DNA from: Phormidium sp. FACHB-1136
GTDB lineage: Bacteria > Cyanobacteriota > Cyanobacteriia > Phormidesmidales > Phormidesmidaceae
Assembly (NCBI RefSeq): GCF_014697375.1
Contig: NZ_JACJRS010000035.1
Coordinates: 1 to 55,143, forward strand
Direction of reading: 5' to 3'
DNA length: 55,143 nt
Shown: positions 1 through 8,621 of the stretch, one piece after another
Position numbering within the stretch: the stretch's first letter is position 1
Layout of the letters: each line of letters opens with the position of its first letter
Position numbers and translations under genes: made by a program
The notes under the pieces: model-generated
The model's input: only the letters and a program-made list of their open reading frames with translations
Told to the model about the DNA's origin: nothing
The model's database searches: none

Positions 1-53
1 TGCTTCTGAAGCTCTTGCTTTTCCTCTGACGTTAGATAGTTTCTGACTCCCAT
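1..53 (-). CDS. IS630-family transposase, N-terminal fragment cut by window edge
   Basis: Reading the minus strand from the ATG at 51-53 gives MGVRNYLTSEEKQELQK before the window ends. This matches, from memory, the opening of the short first reading frame of cyanobacterial IS630/Tc1-type transposases, whose N-terminal part is a helix-turn-helix DNA-binding domain. Only 17 residues are visible, so catalytic residues and intactness cannot be judged. It lies head-to-head beside the decayed gene at 97-345, which suggests that the element landed in that gene. Confidence rests on recognising the N-terminal sequence only. Confidence 0.6.
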   Translation of the reverse strand, partial: MGVRNYLTSEEKQELQK

Positions 54-96
54 GGCTTATTCCAGAATTTTAATGTATTATACGCAGTTTAGATGA

Positions 97-345
97 CTAA
101 CAGCTTATGTCGATTTCTTTGACCTATTTGAAGATTTTCGGGGCTATGTCGAGTTCTTTCTGCTCCAGGATATGGTCACCCCTGATTTCTCCGCTGTGAA
201 ATTTTTTATGCCCTTTGAGGGTTTTGAGTCATCACCGCTGCCATCGACCAAAGCCGCCTATTTAGACTACAAGCAGCAAGCCATAGCGTTTATTGAGGCC
301 CGAAACCTAAAAATCCAAAAGGCTGGAGCAGATGGCCTATCGTAA
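97..345 (+). pseudogene. C-terminal remnant of a DUF6994-family gene
   Basis: The frame opens just after a TGA at 94-96 and runs to TAA at 343-345 with no plausible start. Its translation begins LTAYVDFFDLFEDFRGYVEF and continues through FFMPFEGFESSPLPSTKAAY and YKQQAIAFIEARNLKIQKA. This resembles the C-terminal third of DUF6994 proteins, a small bacterial family of unknown function. The N-terminal part is absent inside the window, and IS630-like DNA adjoins the broken end. I read it as a gene truncated by, or next to, the insertion; the missing half may lie to the left of the window. Family assignment is from recall of the conserved FRGYVEFF and FIEARN segments. Confidence 0.55.
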
Positions 346-479
346 GGATTTTGGGTCTATCGGGCTGATGTGTAGCCACGCCTACCGCTTCCGATGATTT
401 TGATGCGTCTTCACCAGAGAATCTGCGCTGTGTCATAGACTAAATAGACATTTACCCCTCCTTTGAATAAGCATCTCCT

Positions 480-914
480 ATGGCAAACCTGTTTGTAATT
501 TTTCTGGCCATGATGGGCGGCATTGCCACGGCGCTGCAAGGGCAGTTTATGGGGCTGCTGTCGGTAGCGATGGGGCCACTGGAGAGCGTGTTTATTACTT
601 ACTCTGGCGGGGCGGTAGTTGTGGCTATGGCGATGCTGGTGGCCCAGGGGGGGAACCTCAAGGCTTGGAATACGGTGCCCTGGTACGCCCTCACCTCTGG
701 CCTGATGGGGTTGGTGATTATTGGGGCGATTGGCTATGTGGTGCCCCGACTGGGGGTGGCGGCGGGGTTTACGGTGATGGTGGCCACCCAGTTTGTGGCG
801 GGGGCCATCATCGACCACTACGGCCTATTTGGGGCCATGGTGCGGCCTATGGATCTGACCAAGGCGCTGGGGCTGGGGTTGCTGATGGCTGGGGTAACGC
901 TGCTGGTGCGGTAG
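480..914 (+). CDS. DMT-superfamily small membrane protein (DUF606/YdcZ-like)
   Basis: A 144-residue, very hydrophobic protein with about five membrane segments: residues 1-25, 33-53, 63-88, 90-112 and 123-143. Length and the repeated small-residue helices (MMGGIATALQGQFMG, SGGAVVVAMAML) fit the DUF606 branch of the drug/metabolite transporter superfamily, in which about 140 residues is one half-transporter unit that dimerises or pairs with a second copy. No second copy is adjacent. The start is the ATG at 480; no strong ribosome site is visible. The substrate is unknown. It stands alone between the IS remnant and the NACHT gene. Confidence 0.75.
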   Translation: MANLFVIFLAMMGGIATALQGQFMGLLSVAMGPLESVFITYSGGAVVVAMAMLVAQGGNLKAWNTVPWYALTSGLMGLVIIGAIGYVVPRLGVAAGFTVMVATQFVAGAIIDHYGLFGAMVRPMDLTKALGLGLLMAGVTLLVR

Positions 915-1227
915 AGTTTCACCTAGATCGCGAACCGTGACGAGGACGTACAGAATGGCGTTGACGACGTTATGGCAGTCAACAGAGCGTGGCCGTTACC
1001 TGCAACGGTTCTGACGATGGCCATGAGGTTGTCCAACTCCAAGGCTTGACCTTGCCATGGCCGCATAAATACTGGTTTTGATTTGTGTTCTCAGTGTATT
1101 TAAGGCAGAGTAAATACTGATTTTTGCCTGTTTTTCTGGTTTATTTCCGGTTCTAGCGGATGGCCTCTAGAACAGTGTCTTAGAAAGCAGTGATTTGCTA
1201 AGACCTCACAATATACCCGGAAGAACC
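915..1227. other. Intergenic region upstream of the NACHT gene, with a direct repeat and a dyad
   Basis: I see no coding sequence here. Two near-identical boxes, TAAATACTGGTTTT at 1066-1079 and TAAATACTGATTTT at 1111-1124, are 45 bp apart in the same orientation. Closer to the gene, TCTTAG (1178-1183) and CTAAGA (1198-1203) form a dyad spaced by 14 nt. These lie 25-160 bp upstream of the ATG at 1228, whose product carries an N-terminal helix-turn-helix, so they are candidate operator sites. No convincing -35/-10 pair could be fixed by eye. Confidence 0.4.
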
Positions 1228-3507
1228 ATGGCGAAACGGTCGTTCAAGGCATCTCAAGACGGCATCATTAGGGCCAAGCGAGCCTTTGACTTGCGCGGAT
1301 GGACCCAGGAATATTTGGCGGCTGAGGTGGGTTTGCAAACCCGCCAGTCTGTGTGGAAATTTTTTTCTGGGCGTCCGGTAGAACGCCACATTTTTATTGA
1401 TATCTGTTTCACCCTGGATCTAGATTGGGAAGATATTGTTGACCGATCCGCCTTTGTTGCGGATACGCCGGATCTGGTTTTGGAAGAGGCCCAGGCTGCC
1501 GTTGCCTCGACCTCCGAGAACCCAGGGGGTGATTTGGCCGAGGCGCGGTTGCACCTGATTACCCTGGCCCAATCCCAGTGCCACCTGCTGGAGATCCCCC
1601 TCGATCTGCACCAGCCCATCACCCTGGCCCAACTCTACACAGAGGCCTATTTACGGCCCCACCAACGGTTTGGAGCAGCGGCTAGCCTCGCCAAAACACC
1701 CGCGACCGAGGCCATACAGCCCCACTCGCGGGTGTTGATCGTGGGGGGGCCGGGGGCGGGCAAAACCACCCTGTTACAGCATCTAGTTTTGGAAATCAGC
1801 GCTGAGGGTTTGCGGGGCGACGGGATGGCTTACCTGCCCGTTTTTCTGCGTTTGCGCCAGTTGGCCCTGGTGTCTGAGGCGGACATCCCTGTGCAGCAGT
1901 ACCTCAACCAGCGCTGGTTGGCCAGTGGGTTAAGCCCATCGCAAGTGGATCATCTGTGGCAGCAGGGCCGGATCTGGCTCTTGCTAGATGGCTGGGACGA
2001 ACTCCCCATAGAGCAGCATCGGGCCGTAACGCAGCAAATCCAGACCCTATTGGATACCTACCCTGGGCTGCGGGTGCTGATATCTGGGCGCAGCGGTGGG
2101 CCTCTGCCGCAGCTTAATGGCTTAGTCACCCTGGAACTAACGGAATTTGCCCCCCAGCAGGTCGAGGCCTTTGTGGAGAAATGGTTTGCGGCCAGCCAGC
2201 CCATCCAGGGGGAGTGGTTCGCCCAAACCTTCTTGCAGACCCTCAACCACCCGGAGAACGACCGCCTGCGGGAAATGGCCCTCACCCCCATCCTGCTGCA
2301 TTTGATGTGTCTGGTTTTTCAGCGGTTTGGCCAGTTTCCAGAGCAGCGCAGCAAGCTGTATCAGCAGGCGCTAGATTTGCTGCTGGGGCAGTGGGATCAG
2401 CAGCGGGGCATCCATCGCAGCCACCCCCTGCGGCACCTATCTCCCCTAGATTTGACCGGAGTTTTGGCCGACGTTGCGGCCCACAGCTTTGAACAGGGCC
2501 GGGTGGTGCTAGAAGAGGCGGAACTGCTGGGCCTGATTGCCAAAAGCCTAGTAAATCGGGGTGCCCAGGGCGATACCCTAGAGCGGCTGTGGGCCGACAG
2601 CAAAGCTATTTTGCAAGTGTTGATTGAACACTACGGGATGTTGACGGAACGGGAATTGGGCAGCTATGCCTTTGCCCACCTCAGCTTTCAGGAATTCCTC
2701 ACCGCCCGCCGATGGGCCTTAACGGCCCTAGCCAAAACCAACGCTGAGGACTGGGCCGACCTGGCCAGCCACATTGCCGATGCCCGCTGGCGGGAGGTGA
2801 TCCTCCTCACGGTGGAAATGGTGCCCCAACCCGACGCCCTGTGGGAAGCCCTCTGGCGACAGAGCCAGCAGTACGTCCTGGCCCATCCCCGGTTGATGGC
2901 GCTGGTCGGTTGGGCCAAAGATCAGGCGGAAGCCATCGCCGAGGACTATCATCCGGCGGCGCTGCGGGGATTTTACCTGGGCCTGCGGTTGGAGCAGGGA
3001 ATCGACCTGGCCACCGCCTTAGAGGCCCGACTGGCGCTAGATTTGCCCCCCAGCCTCGCCCTAGATGAGGCCCTGATACGCCTGCTGCACCAGGCTCGGC
3101 ACTGGCTGAGGGATACCGATGGGCAGCGGGGATTTGACCTGGCCTTTGCCATGGATCTGCCCCAGCGATTTTCCCTAGGGCCGGATTTGGCGGATGCGCT
3201 GAGTCAACTCCAAACTCAACTGCTGGATGCGCTGGAAGAACAGGGGGACTTGGCGACCTGGTGCGAGTCCCAGGGGGCGGCGTGGTGCCAAGGTCTTCAG
3301 GATGCCGTGTTCCGCTATCGCGGCTGGAGTGGTGATTGGGGCAATGGGTCTACGGACGGGTCTACGGACGAGTCCCCACGCACCTACTACCACATGCAGC
3401 GGCTGCTGGTGGACAGTTTGCGACACAACCGATCCTTCACCGCCGACAGGATCCAAACCCTTGAACAATGCCTATTCGTGCGAGAGGTGCAGTATGAGTC
3501 TGCCTGA
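1228..3507 (+). CDS. HTH-NACHT NTPase (bacterial NLR-like STAND protein)
   Basis: 759 residues from the ATG at 1228; a longer frame from a TTG at 1195 adds 11 unlikely residues. Residues 5-70 form the helix-turn-helix head typical of cyanobacterial NACHT proteins (MAKRSFKAS, GWTQEYLAAEVG, VWKFFSGRPVERHIF). Residues about 168-330 are the NACHT ATPase: Walker A GGPGAGKTT near 173-181 and Walker B IWLLLDGWDEL near 249-259. The remaining 400 residues are helical (winged-helix region plus a C-terminal sensor or effector part) with no recognisable leucine-rich or TPR repeat. STAND NTPases oligomerise on ligand binding; some bacterial NACHT proteins are antiphage defences, others regulators. The stop overlaps the start of the following hybrid kinase by 14 nt, so the two are translationally coupled. 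Specific function unknown. Confidence 0.85.
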   Translation: MAKRSFKASQDGIIRAKRAFDLRGWTQEYLAAEVGLQTRQSVWKFFSGRPVERHIFIDICFTLDLDWEDIVDRSAFVADTPDLVLEEAQAAVASTSENPGGDLAEARLHLITLAQSQCHLLEIPLDLHQPITLAQLYTEAYLRPHQRFGAAASLAKTPATEAIQPHSRVLIVGGPGAGKTTLLQHLVLEISAEGLRGDGMAYLPVFLRLRQLALVSEADIPVQQYLNQRWLASGLSPSQVDHLWQQGRIWLLLDGWDELPIEQHRAVTQQIQTLLDTYPGLRVLISGRSGGPLPQLNGLVTLELTEFAPQQVEAFVEKWFAASQPIQGEWFAQTFLQTLNHPENDRLREMALTPILLHLMCLVFQRFGQFPEQRSKLYQQALDLLLGQWDQQRGIHRSHPLRHLSPLDLTGVLADVAAHSFEQGRVVLEEAELLGLIAKSLVNRGAQGDTLERLWADSKAILQVLIEHYGMLTERELGSYAFAHLSFQEFLTARRWALTALAKTNAEDWADLASHIADARWREVILLTVEMVPQPDALWEALWRQSQQYVLAHPRLMALVGWAKDQAEAIAEDYHPAALRGFYLGLRLEQGIDLATALEARLALDLPPSLALDEALIRLLHQARHWLRDTDGQRGFDLAFAMDLPQRFSLGPDLADALSQLQTQLLDALEEQGDLATWCESQGAAWCQGLQDAVFRYRGWSGDWGNGSTDGSTDESPRTYYHMQRLLVDSLRHNRSFTADRIQTLEQCLFVREVQYESA

Positions 3508-6463
3508 TCTCAATGGCGCAACTCACTTTTTAGATTTAGTCTCCACCACGGCCCTGCGGCTATACCAGGCCGATAGCCTGACGGACATTCTGCAAAACAC
3601 CGTGGATGATGTTCAACAACTGCTGGGAACTGATCGGGTCGTCATCTATCAGCTTGGTGCCTCCGGTCAGGCTCAGCCTGCGGCGGTGCAGGCCAAGGCC
3701 ACCCTGCCCCCCCTGCCAGACCATTCCCTCGATTTCTCCCAATGCCTACAACGCTGGTTGGCGGAGGCCACCCTACAACAGCCCAGAGCCATTGATAACC
3801 TAACAGAGGCGGATCTGACCCCCTGCGAGCAGACCATGCTCTCGGCCCTAGGCATTCAGGCCAGTGTGCTCGTTCCCATCTACCTGAGTCTCGACTGGCA
3901 AAAGGCATCGCAATGGCAGGACGAGACGACGACAAGCCTTGAGGTTTGGGGCTTTCTGGTGGCGCAGCAAAGCCATCCTCGCCACTGGAGCCCGCTGGAA
4001 CTATCGTTTTTGCGGCAGCTCACCCAACACCTGTTCCACGCCATTCAGCAGATGCAGCTACGGCAATTTTCGGATCGGCTGATTGAAAGTGCCGTGGATG
4101 GCATTATTGCCCTGGATACCAACTTTCGCTACCAGGTCTGGAATGGGCCAATGGAAAAGATGTCTGGTCTATCTCACCGCGAGGTGATCGGCCAGGTGGC
4201 CTGGGAGGTGTTTCCCTGCCTGAAAGACAAGGGCGAAGACAAGCTGATGGCCATGGCCATGGCGGGGCATTCTGTCGTAGCCCAAAATCGAGCCTTTACC
4301 GTACCCGAAAGCGGGCAGAAGGGGGTGTTTGAAGCTCGCTATAGTCCTCTAACCGATCCATCGGGCAAAGTATTGGGGTGCCTGGGGCTGGTGCGGGACA
4401 TCACCGAACAAAAGCAGATGGAACTGCAACTGAGAAAGACCACATCTCGCCTGACCACCCTGATTCAAAACCTGGAATCTGGCATTTTGGTAGAGGACGA
4501 AAACCGTCGGATTTTGCTGGCCAACCAGACCTTTTGCGATATCTTTCGGCTGCCCCTTTCCCCCGAAGCCCTGCGAGGCCCCGATTGTGACAGTCTGCTG
4601 CGGCAGGCGGCGGCCCTATTCCAGGATCCCCAGACCGTGATTGAAGATATTCAACAGATTCTCCAGATCCGCCAACCCCTGATCGGTCAGGAAATTCAGT
4701 TGATTGATGGTCGCACCCTAGAGCGAGACTACATTCCCATCTTCATTGACAACGACTACCAGGGGCATCTCTGGCAGTATCGCGACATTACCGAGCGCAA
4801 ACGGGTGCAGCAACAGCTAGAGCAGGCAATCCGGTCTACTGAGGCGGCAAATCGGGCTAAATCAAACTTTTTAGCTACCATGAGCCACGAAATTCGCACT
4901 CCCCTCAATGCCATCCTTGGCCTCACCGATCTGCTGCGCCTCACCCGCCTGGATGACGAGCAACAGGATTTTGTCGATACCATCCACAACAGCGGATCGA
5001 TGCTGCTGGCGCTGATTAACGATATCCTGGACTTCTCAAAAATTGAGGCCGACAAGCTGGAACTAGAGCGGCGGGGCTTTGGCCTGCATCGCTGCGTGCA
5101 GGATGTGGTGCATATGATGTCTTCCCTGGCGGACGAGAAGGGGCTGGAATTGCAATTGAACATCGCCCCCGACGTTCCCCGCCGTATCATTGGCGATGTG
5201 ACCCGGCTGCGGCAGGTGCTGGTTAACCTGGTCAGCAACGGGGTGAAATTTACCCAAAAAGGCCGCGTCACCCTCGACGTCGCCGTTCAAAAAGACCCTA
5301 CAGCCCTGGAGAATACGGCTGAAATTCGCTTTGCCGTTCAAGATACGGGCGTGGGCATTCCTGAAGAAAACTGTGATGGCTTATTCAAAGCCTTCAGCCA
5401 ACTGGATACCTCCGTCAACCGACGCTTTGGCGGCACTGGGTTGGGGTTGGCGATCTGTAAAAAGCTCGTGGAAGCCATGGGAGGCACCATCGGATTCCAG
5501 ACTCAACCGGGCGTGGGCACCACCTTCCACTTCACCATTCAAGCCCCGCTGATGCTATCTCGACAGCATCCTGACGGCACCAAACCCGTTGAGGTCGAGA
5601 CCTCCGCCCTGGTGAATGGCCATGACGACTCCAATCAGATCCTGGGAACATCATTACCCCTAAATATTCTGGTGGTCGATGACCTGGCCGTAAACCAGAA
5701 GGTTGCCGTTAAAATGCTGCAACGGCTGGGGTATAAGCCAGACTGCATCAGCGACGGCCTCACCGCCTTCGACCGGGTGCAGCAGGTTCCCTACGATCTG
5801 GTGCTGATGGATGTGCAAATGCCGGGAATGGATGGCTACGAAGCCACCGAGCTGATTCGCCACCTGCCTGCCGTTACCCCCGAACGCCCCTGGATTGTGG
5901 CCATGACGGCCCACTCTAACCAGCAGGATCGCCAGCGGTCTTTGCAAGCGGGGATGAACGACTTTCTCAGTAAGCCGATTCTGCTGCAATCCCTCACGGA
6001 TTGTCTGGTGCGCTACGGACGGATCTACCACCCGGATGCCATGGCTCAGTTTTCGCGGCCTACCTCTGACCAACCCGCTCCATCCGCCCCCAACCCCGAT
6101 CAACCGCTGCTGGATCGGGAGATGATCAACAGCATTCGCGCCATGGCTGGCGAGGAGGCCGATAGCCTGCTGGCCGAGTTAATCGCCAATTATCAAGAAG
6201 ATGCCGCCCGCTGCCTACAACAACTCCACCAAGCCATTCAAGACCAGGAGGGTAGCCAGATTCGCCACCAGGCCCACGCCCTACGGTCGATGAGTTTGAA
6301 CCTGGGGGTGCTTTCCCTGGGCAACCTCTGCCAGGAACTAGAACTGCATTATGGCCCAATGTCGCCCAACGACCAGAAAACCGCCCTGGCTGAAATCGAG
6401 CACCTCTACGCTGAGGTCATGGTGGCCCTACAGTCCGAGATTGCCACTCTATCCCTTCCTTAA
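3494..6463 (+). CDS. Hybrid sensor histidine kinase (GAF-PAS-PAS-HisKA-HATPase-REC-Hpt)
   Basis: 989 residues from the ATG at 3494 inside the last codons of the NACHT gene; the frame stays open further upstream, but that part is antiframe to NACHT. Order: GAF about 10-180 (LLGTDRVVIYQL), PAS about 195-310 (AVDGIIALDTNFRYQVWNG), PAS about 320-440, HisKA with NFLATMSHEIRTPLNAILG (phospho-His 465), HATPase with N box NLVSNGVKFT and G boxes DTGVGIPEE and GGTGLGLAI, receiver with LVLMDVQMPGMDG (phospho-Asp 773), Hpt with AHALRSMS (His 928). No membrane segment, so a cytoplasmic multistep phosphorelay sensor. All phosphotransfer residues are present. The response regulator at 6465 starts 1 nt after its stop, the obvious phosphoacceptor. 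Signal unknown; the coupling to a NACHT NTPase is unusual. Confidence 0.93.
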   Translation: MSLPDLNGATHFLDLVSTTALRLYQADSLTDILQNTVDDVQQLLGTDRVVIYQLGASGQAQPAAVQAKATLPPLPDHSLDFSQCLQRWLAEATLQQPRAIDNLTEADLTPCEQTMLSALGIQASVLVPIYLSLDWQKASQWQDETTTSLEVWGFLVAQQSHPRHWSPLELSFLRQLTQHLFHAIQQMQLRQFSDRLIESAVDGIIALDTNFRYQVWNGPMEKMSGLSHREVIGQVAWEVFPCLKDKGEDKLMAMAMAGHSVVAQNRAFTVPESGQKGVFEARYSPLTDPSGKVLGCLGLVRDITEQKQMELQLRKTTSRLTTLIQNLESGILVEDENRRILLANQTFCDIFRLPLSPEALRGPDCDSLLRQAAALFQDPQTVIEDIQQILQIRQPLIGQEIQLIDGRTLERDYIPIFIDNDYQGHLWQYRDITERKRVQQQLEQAIRSTEAANRAKSNFLATMSHEIRTPLNAILGLTDLLRLTRLDDEQQDFVDTIHNSGSMLLALINDILDFSKIEADKLELERRGFGLHRCVQDVVHMMSSLADEKGLELQLNIAPDVPRRIIGDVTRLRQVLVNLVSNGVKFTQKGRVTLDVAVQKDPTALENTAEIRFAVQDTGVGIPEENCDGLFKAFSQLDTSVNRRFGGTGLGLAICKKLVEAMGGTIGFQTQPGVGTTFHFTIQAPLMLSRQHPDGTKPVEVETSALVNGHDDSNQILGTSLPLNILVVDDLAVNQKVAVKMLQRLGYKPDCISDGLTAFDRVQQVPYDLVLMDVQMPGMDGYEATELIRHLPAVTPERPWIVAMTAHSNQQDRQRSLQAGMNDFLSKPILLQSLTDCLVRYGRIYHPDAMAQFSRPTSDQPAPSAPNPDQPLLDREMINSIRAMAGEEADSLLAELIANYQEDAARCLQQLHQAIQDQEGSQIRHQAHALRSMSLNLGVLSLGNLCQELELHYGPMSPNDQKTALAEIEHLYAEVMVALQSEIATLSLP

Positions 6464-6464
6464 C

Positions 6465-6920
6465 ATGACCCATCCTCAACCTACGGTGCTAATTGTGGAC
6501 GACGAGCGTAACCTACGCCGCCTGCTCACCCACGCCATCACCGTCGAAGGCTACCAGGTAGAAACCGCCAGCAACGGCAAAGCCTGCCTCAGCTTCTGCG
6601 AGCAACACCTGCCCGACCTGATCTTGATGGATGCCCTTATGCCCGAGATGGATGGCTTCACCTGCTGCGAGATTCTGCACACCACCTTTGGCGACCACTG
6701 TCCCCCCGTCCTCATGATTACGGCCCTGTCGGACAATCCCTCCGTAGAACGGGCCTTTGCCGTAGGCGCAGTGGATTACGTCACCAAACCCATCCACTGG
6801 GCAGTGCTGCGCCAGCGGGTGCGACGGGTGTTGCAAACCCATTTACTCCATCAAGACTTACTCGCCGCTCGGCAAACCATTCACGACCTGCAAGCCCAAC
6901 GAGTCCTAAATCCTCAGTAG
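6465..6920 (+). CDS. Single-domain response regulator (REC only)
   Basis: 151 residues from the ATG at 6465, one base after the kinase stop. Residues 7-125 are a complete receiver: acidic pair IVDDE, phospho-Asp in LILMDALMPEMDG, Thr in MITAL, Lys in YVTKPI. After the receiver there is only a short, probably helical tail (about residues 126-151), without DNA-binding or enzymatic domain, so output must be by protein interaction. It is probably the end point of the phosphorelay from the hybrid kinase. It closely resembles the receiver at the C-terminus of the glycosyltransferase-EAL fusion near 37270-37690: both share PEM-D/N-GFTCC and the layout of the DYxTKPIxW segment. Confidence 0.93.
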   Translation: MTHPQPTVLIVDDERNLRRLLTHAITVEGYQVETASNGKACLSFCEQHLPDLILMDALMPEMDGFTCCEILHTTFGDHCPPVLMITALSDNPSVERAFAVGAVDYVTKPIHWAVLRQRVRRVLQTHLLHQDLLAARQTIHDLQAQRVLNPQ

Positions 6921-6939
6921 ATTGCAAAGCCCCCGCAGC

Positions 6940-7028
6940 CCTCACCCTAAATCCCTCTCCCCAAGGGAGAGGGACTTTGAAGACCGTTTCCAGTTCCCCT
7001 CTCCTTGTGGGAGAGGGGTTGGGGGTGT
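6940..7028. repeat. Imperfect palindromic intergenic repeat (GGGAGAGGGACTT type)
   Basis: The stretch CCCTCACCCTAAATCCCTCT is followed by AAGGGAGAGGGACTT and then a second CCCCTCTCC / GGGAGAGGGGTTGGGGGTG arm pair. This is the widespread bacterial intergenic repeat built of two small hairpins. It lies just downstream of the response regulator stop and may act as its terminator or mRNA stabiliser. A fragment GTAGGGTGGGC follows at about 7040. Confidence 0.75.
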
Positions 7029-7106
7029 CGCTTGCTTCCCGTAGGGTGGGCGGGATCACGGCAAAAGAGCGTGTTTGTGATCTACTGAGTCTACAAGTCT
7101 GATTAA

Positions 7107-7721
7107 TTACCCTGATATCAGTGGGTGAGGCAACCTCTCCCCGACGGTTGCCTCTAGACCGGGCTCGTTCGCTTTAAGGGATCGCGGCTTGAGGGCTTGG
7201 GCTGGGTTGCCGCCGTAGATCGTCCACGGTTTTAGGGACTGGGAGGCCACGCTACCCAGGGCCAGAATGGCCCCTTCCCCAATGGTAACTCCCGGCCCAA
7301 TCACCGCTTTGGCGGCAATCCAACTGCTCTTTTTAATGTGAATAGGGCTAACCCGCAGGTCGAAGGTCGGCTGACTCCAATCGTGGTTGCCCGTACAGAG
7401 GTAAACGCCCTGGGACAGGCAAACCTGATCCTCAATCACGACGGGGGCTAAGTTATCAATCCATAGCCCCTCACCGAGCCAGGTGTGATGGCCTACCGTC
7501 AGCCGCCAGGGAAACTTAATTTTAACGTGGGGCTTAATCCTCACACCTCGACCGATTTGGGCACCAAAGCCACGAAGAATAGCCACTTTAATACCCGAAA
7601 AAGGTAAGAGCGGTGTTTGTACAAGAAAATCGCCCAGGTAGAACCAGAGAAGCTGTTTGAAAACCGATGCTCCAGGGGTGTAGGAGCCTGTACGGTACTG
7701 ATCAAGACAAATATCAGCCAT
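7107..7721 (-). CDS. WcaF-type acetyltransferase (left-handed beta-helix)
   Basis: 204 residues from the ATG at 7719-7721; an upstream TTG would add nine residues. The N-terminal section (LDQYRTGSYTPGAS, LLWFYLGDFLVQTPLLPFSG, LRGFGAQIG) is characteristic of colanic-acid WcaF-like O-acetyltransferases. Residues about 60-185 hold the hexapeptide coils, including NHDW with the likely catalytic His, WIAAKAVIGPGVTIGEGAIL, and the closing YGGNPAQ. It would transfer acetyl from acetyl-CoA to a sugar of the exopolysaccharide repeat unit, in the cytoplasm. It is the last gene of the minus-strand polysaccharide run, 66 bp downstream of the GT2 gene. Confidence 0.88.
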   Translation of the reverse strand: MADICLDQYRTGSYTPGASVFKQLLWFYLGDFLVQTPLLPFSGIKVAILRGFGAQIGRGVRIKPHVKIKFPWRLTVGHHTWLGEGLWIDNLAPVVIEDQVCLSQGVYLCTGNHDWSQPTFDLRVSPIHIKKSSWIAAKAVIGPGVTIGEGAILALGSVASQSLKPWTIYGGNPAQALKPRSLKANEPGLEATVGERLPHPLISG

Positions 7722-7787
7722 GGCCGTGACCTTAAGCGTTAAAAACAACGTGTATTCTTGTGCGGACGGATGAATTCAACAAGTGAT

Positions 7788-8591
7788 CTACTGATGTGAT
7801 TTAGCCTCGATCAACCGCAGGGAAAGGATTAACTCCGCCACCACCCGCTGAAAGGCGTAGTACCATCCGGCCCAGCCATCGAGAATGCCCCCTTTGAGAA
7901 TCAAGCAATAGGCCAAAATGATGGGGGCAGATAGACCAGGAACGCAGCGGATACGATCACTCCATCCCAAGGCTTCTGGGGGGGTATTCAGTTGCTTTTG
8001 AACTTCCAACAGAGCGTAGCGATCCTGTGCCCAGAGCCAGCAGTTAAGGGATTTGCGGTCATCATGCAGAATGGGATTTTTGAGGGTAGCGGTCTTGCCC
8101 CAACACTGCAACAACTGAGTATGGCCATCGTCAATGTAGGTGGCTTTATCCCGCCGGAATAGGGCCGCTCTTGGTGGCAGAATGTTCCCCCTTAGGGGCT
8201 TGCCAAAGACACAGTACTGGAAGGGAATTCTATAGCAATCTATCCCATTTTCTGGGTCAAGGGAGGTCAATTCATCGGTCAATTCGTCACTCAAACCATA
8301 GTCGGCATCGAGGGAGAGCACCCAGGGCGTTTCGACTAAAGACAGCCCATAGTTCCACTGATTTGCATGGGTATCAAAGGGGCGCTGATACAAGGCTACT
8401 TGGGGATAGTTCTCCAGAATATCTAGGGTTTCGTCGGTGCTGAAGCTGTCTACCACCACGATGCGGTTGGCCCAAGTTAAACGCTTCAAGGTGCGGCTAA
8501 TATTGTCGGCCTCGTTGTAGGTCAAAATCACTGGCGTGATGGTGGCCAGCATGGGGTTAGCGGCTTGGGTAGACAGGGTGAGAGTTTGCAT
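7788..8591 (-). CDS. Family 2 glycosyltransferase
   Basis: 267 residues. GT-A fold signatures: ATITPVILTYNEADNISRTL at the nucleotide site, VVVDSFSTDET, and LSLDADYGLSDEL containing the DxD metal site. The C-terminal half has a hydrophobic stretch (LSAPIILAYCLILKGGILDG) that may sit in the membrane interface. It resembles the WaaE/KdtX-like subgroup of GT2 enzymes adding sugars to lipid-linked glycans. Donor and acceptor cannot be read from sequence. It lies 30 bp downstream of the next GT4 gene in the same transcriptional run. Confidence 0.88.
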   Translation of the reverse strand: MQTLTLSTQAANPMLATITPVILTYNEADNISRTLKRLTWANRIVVVDSFSTDETLDILENYPQVALYQRPFDTHANQWNYGLSLVETPWVLSLDADYGLSDELTDELTSLDPENGIDCYRIPFQYCVFGKPLRGNILPPRAALFRRDKATYIDDGHTQLLQCWGKTATLKNPILHDDRKSLNCWLWAQDRYALLEVQKQLNTPPEALGWSDRIRCVPGLSAPIILAYCLILKGGILDGWAGWYYAFQRVVAELILSLRLIEAKSHQ

Positions 8592-8621
8592 AGGTTTCGG
8601 GTGGGTAGTCGGGTGTCATGG

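Noticed and set aside
960-1060. Possible transposase remnant before the NACHT gene
   Set aside because: Short open stretches on both strands showed no family motif that I could name.
4756-5271. 171-codon minus-strand frame inside the hybrid kinase
   Set aside because: Ser/Arg-rich antisense frame over the HisKA region, which has intact kinase motifs on the plus strand.
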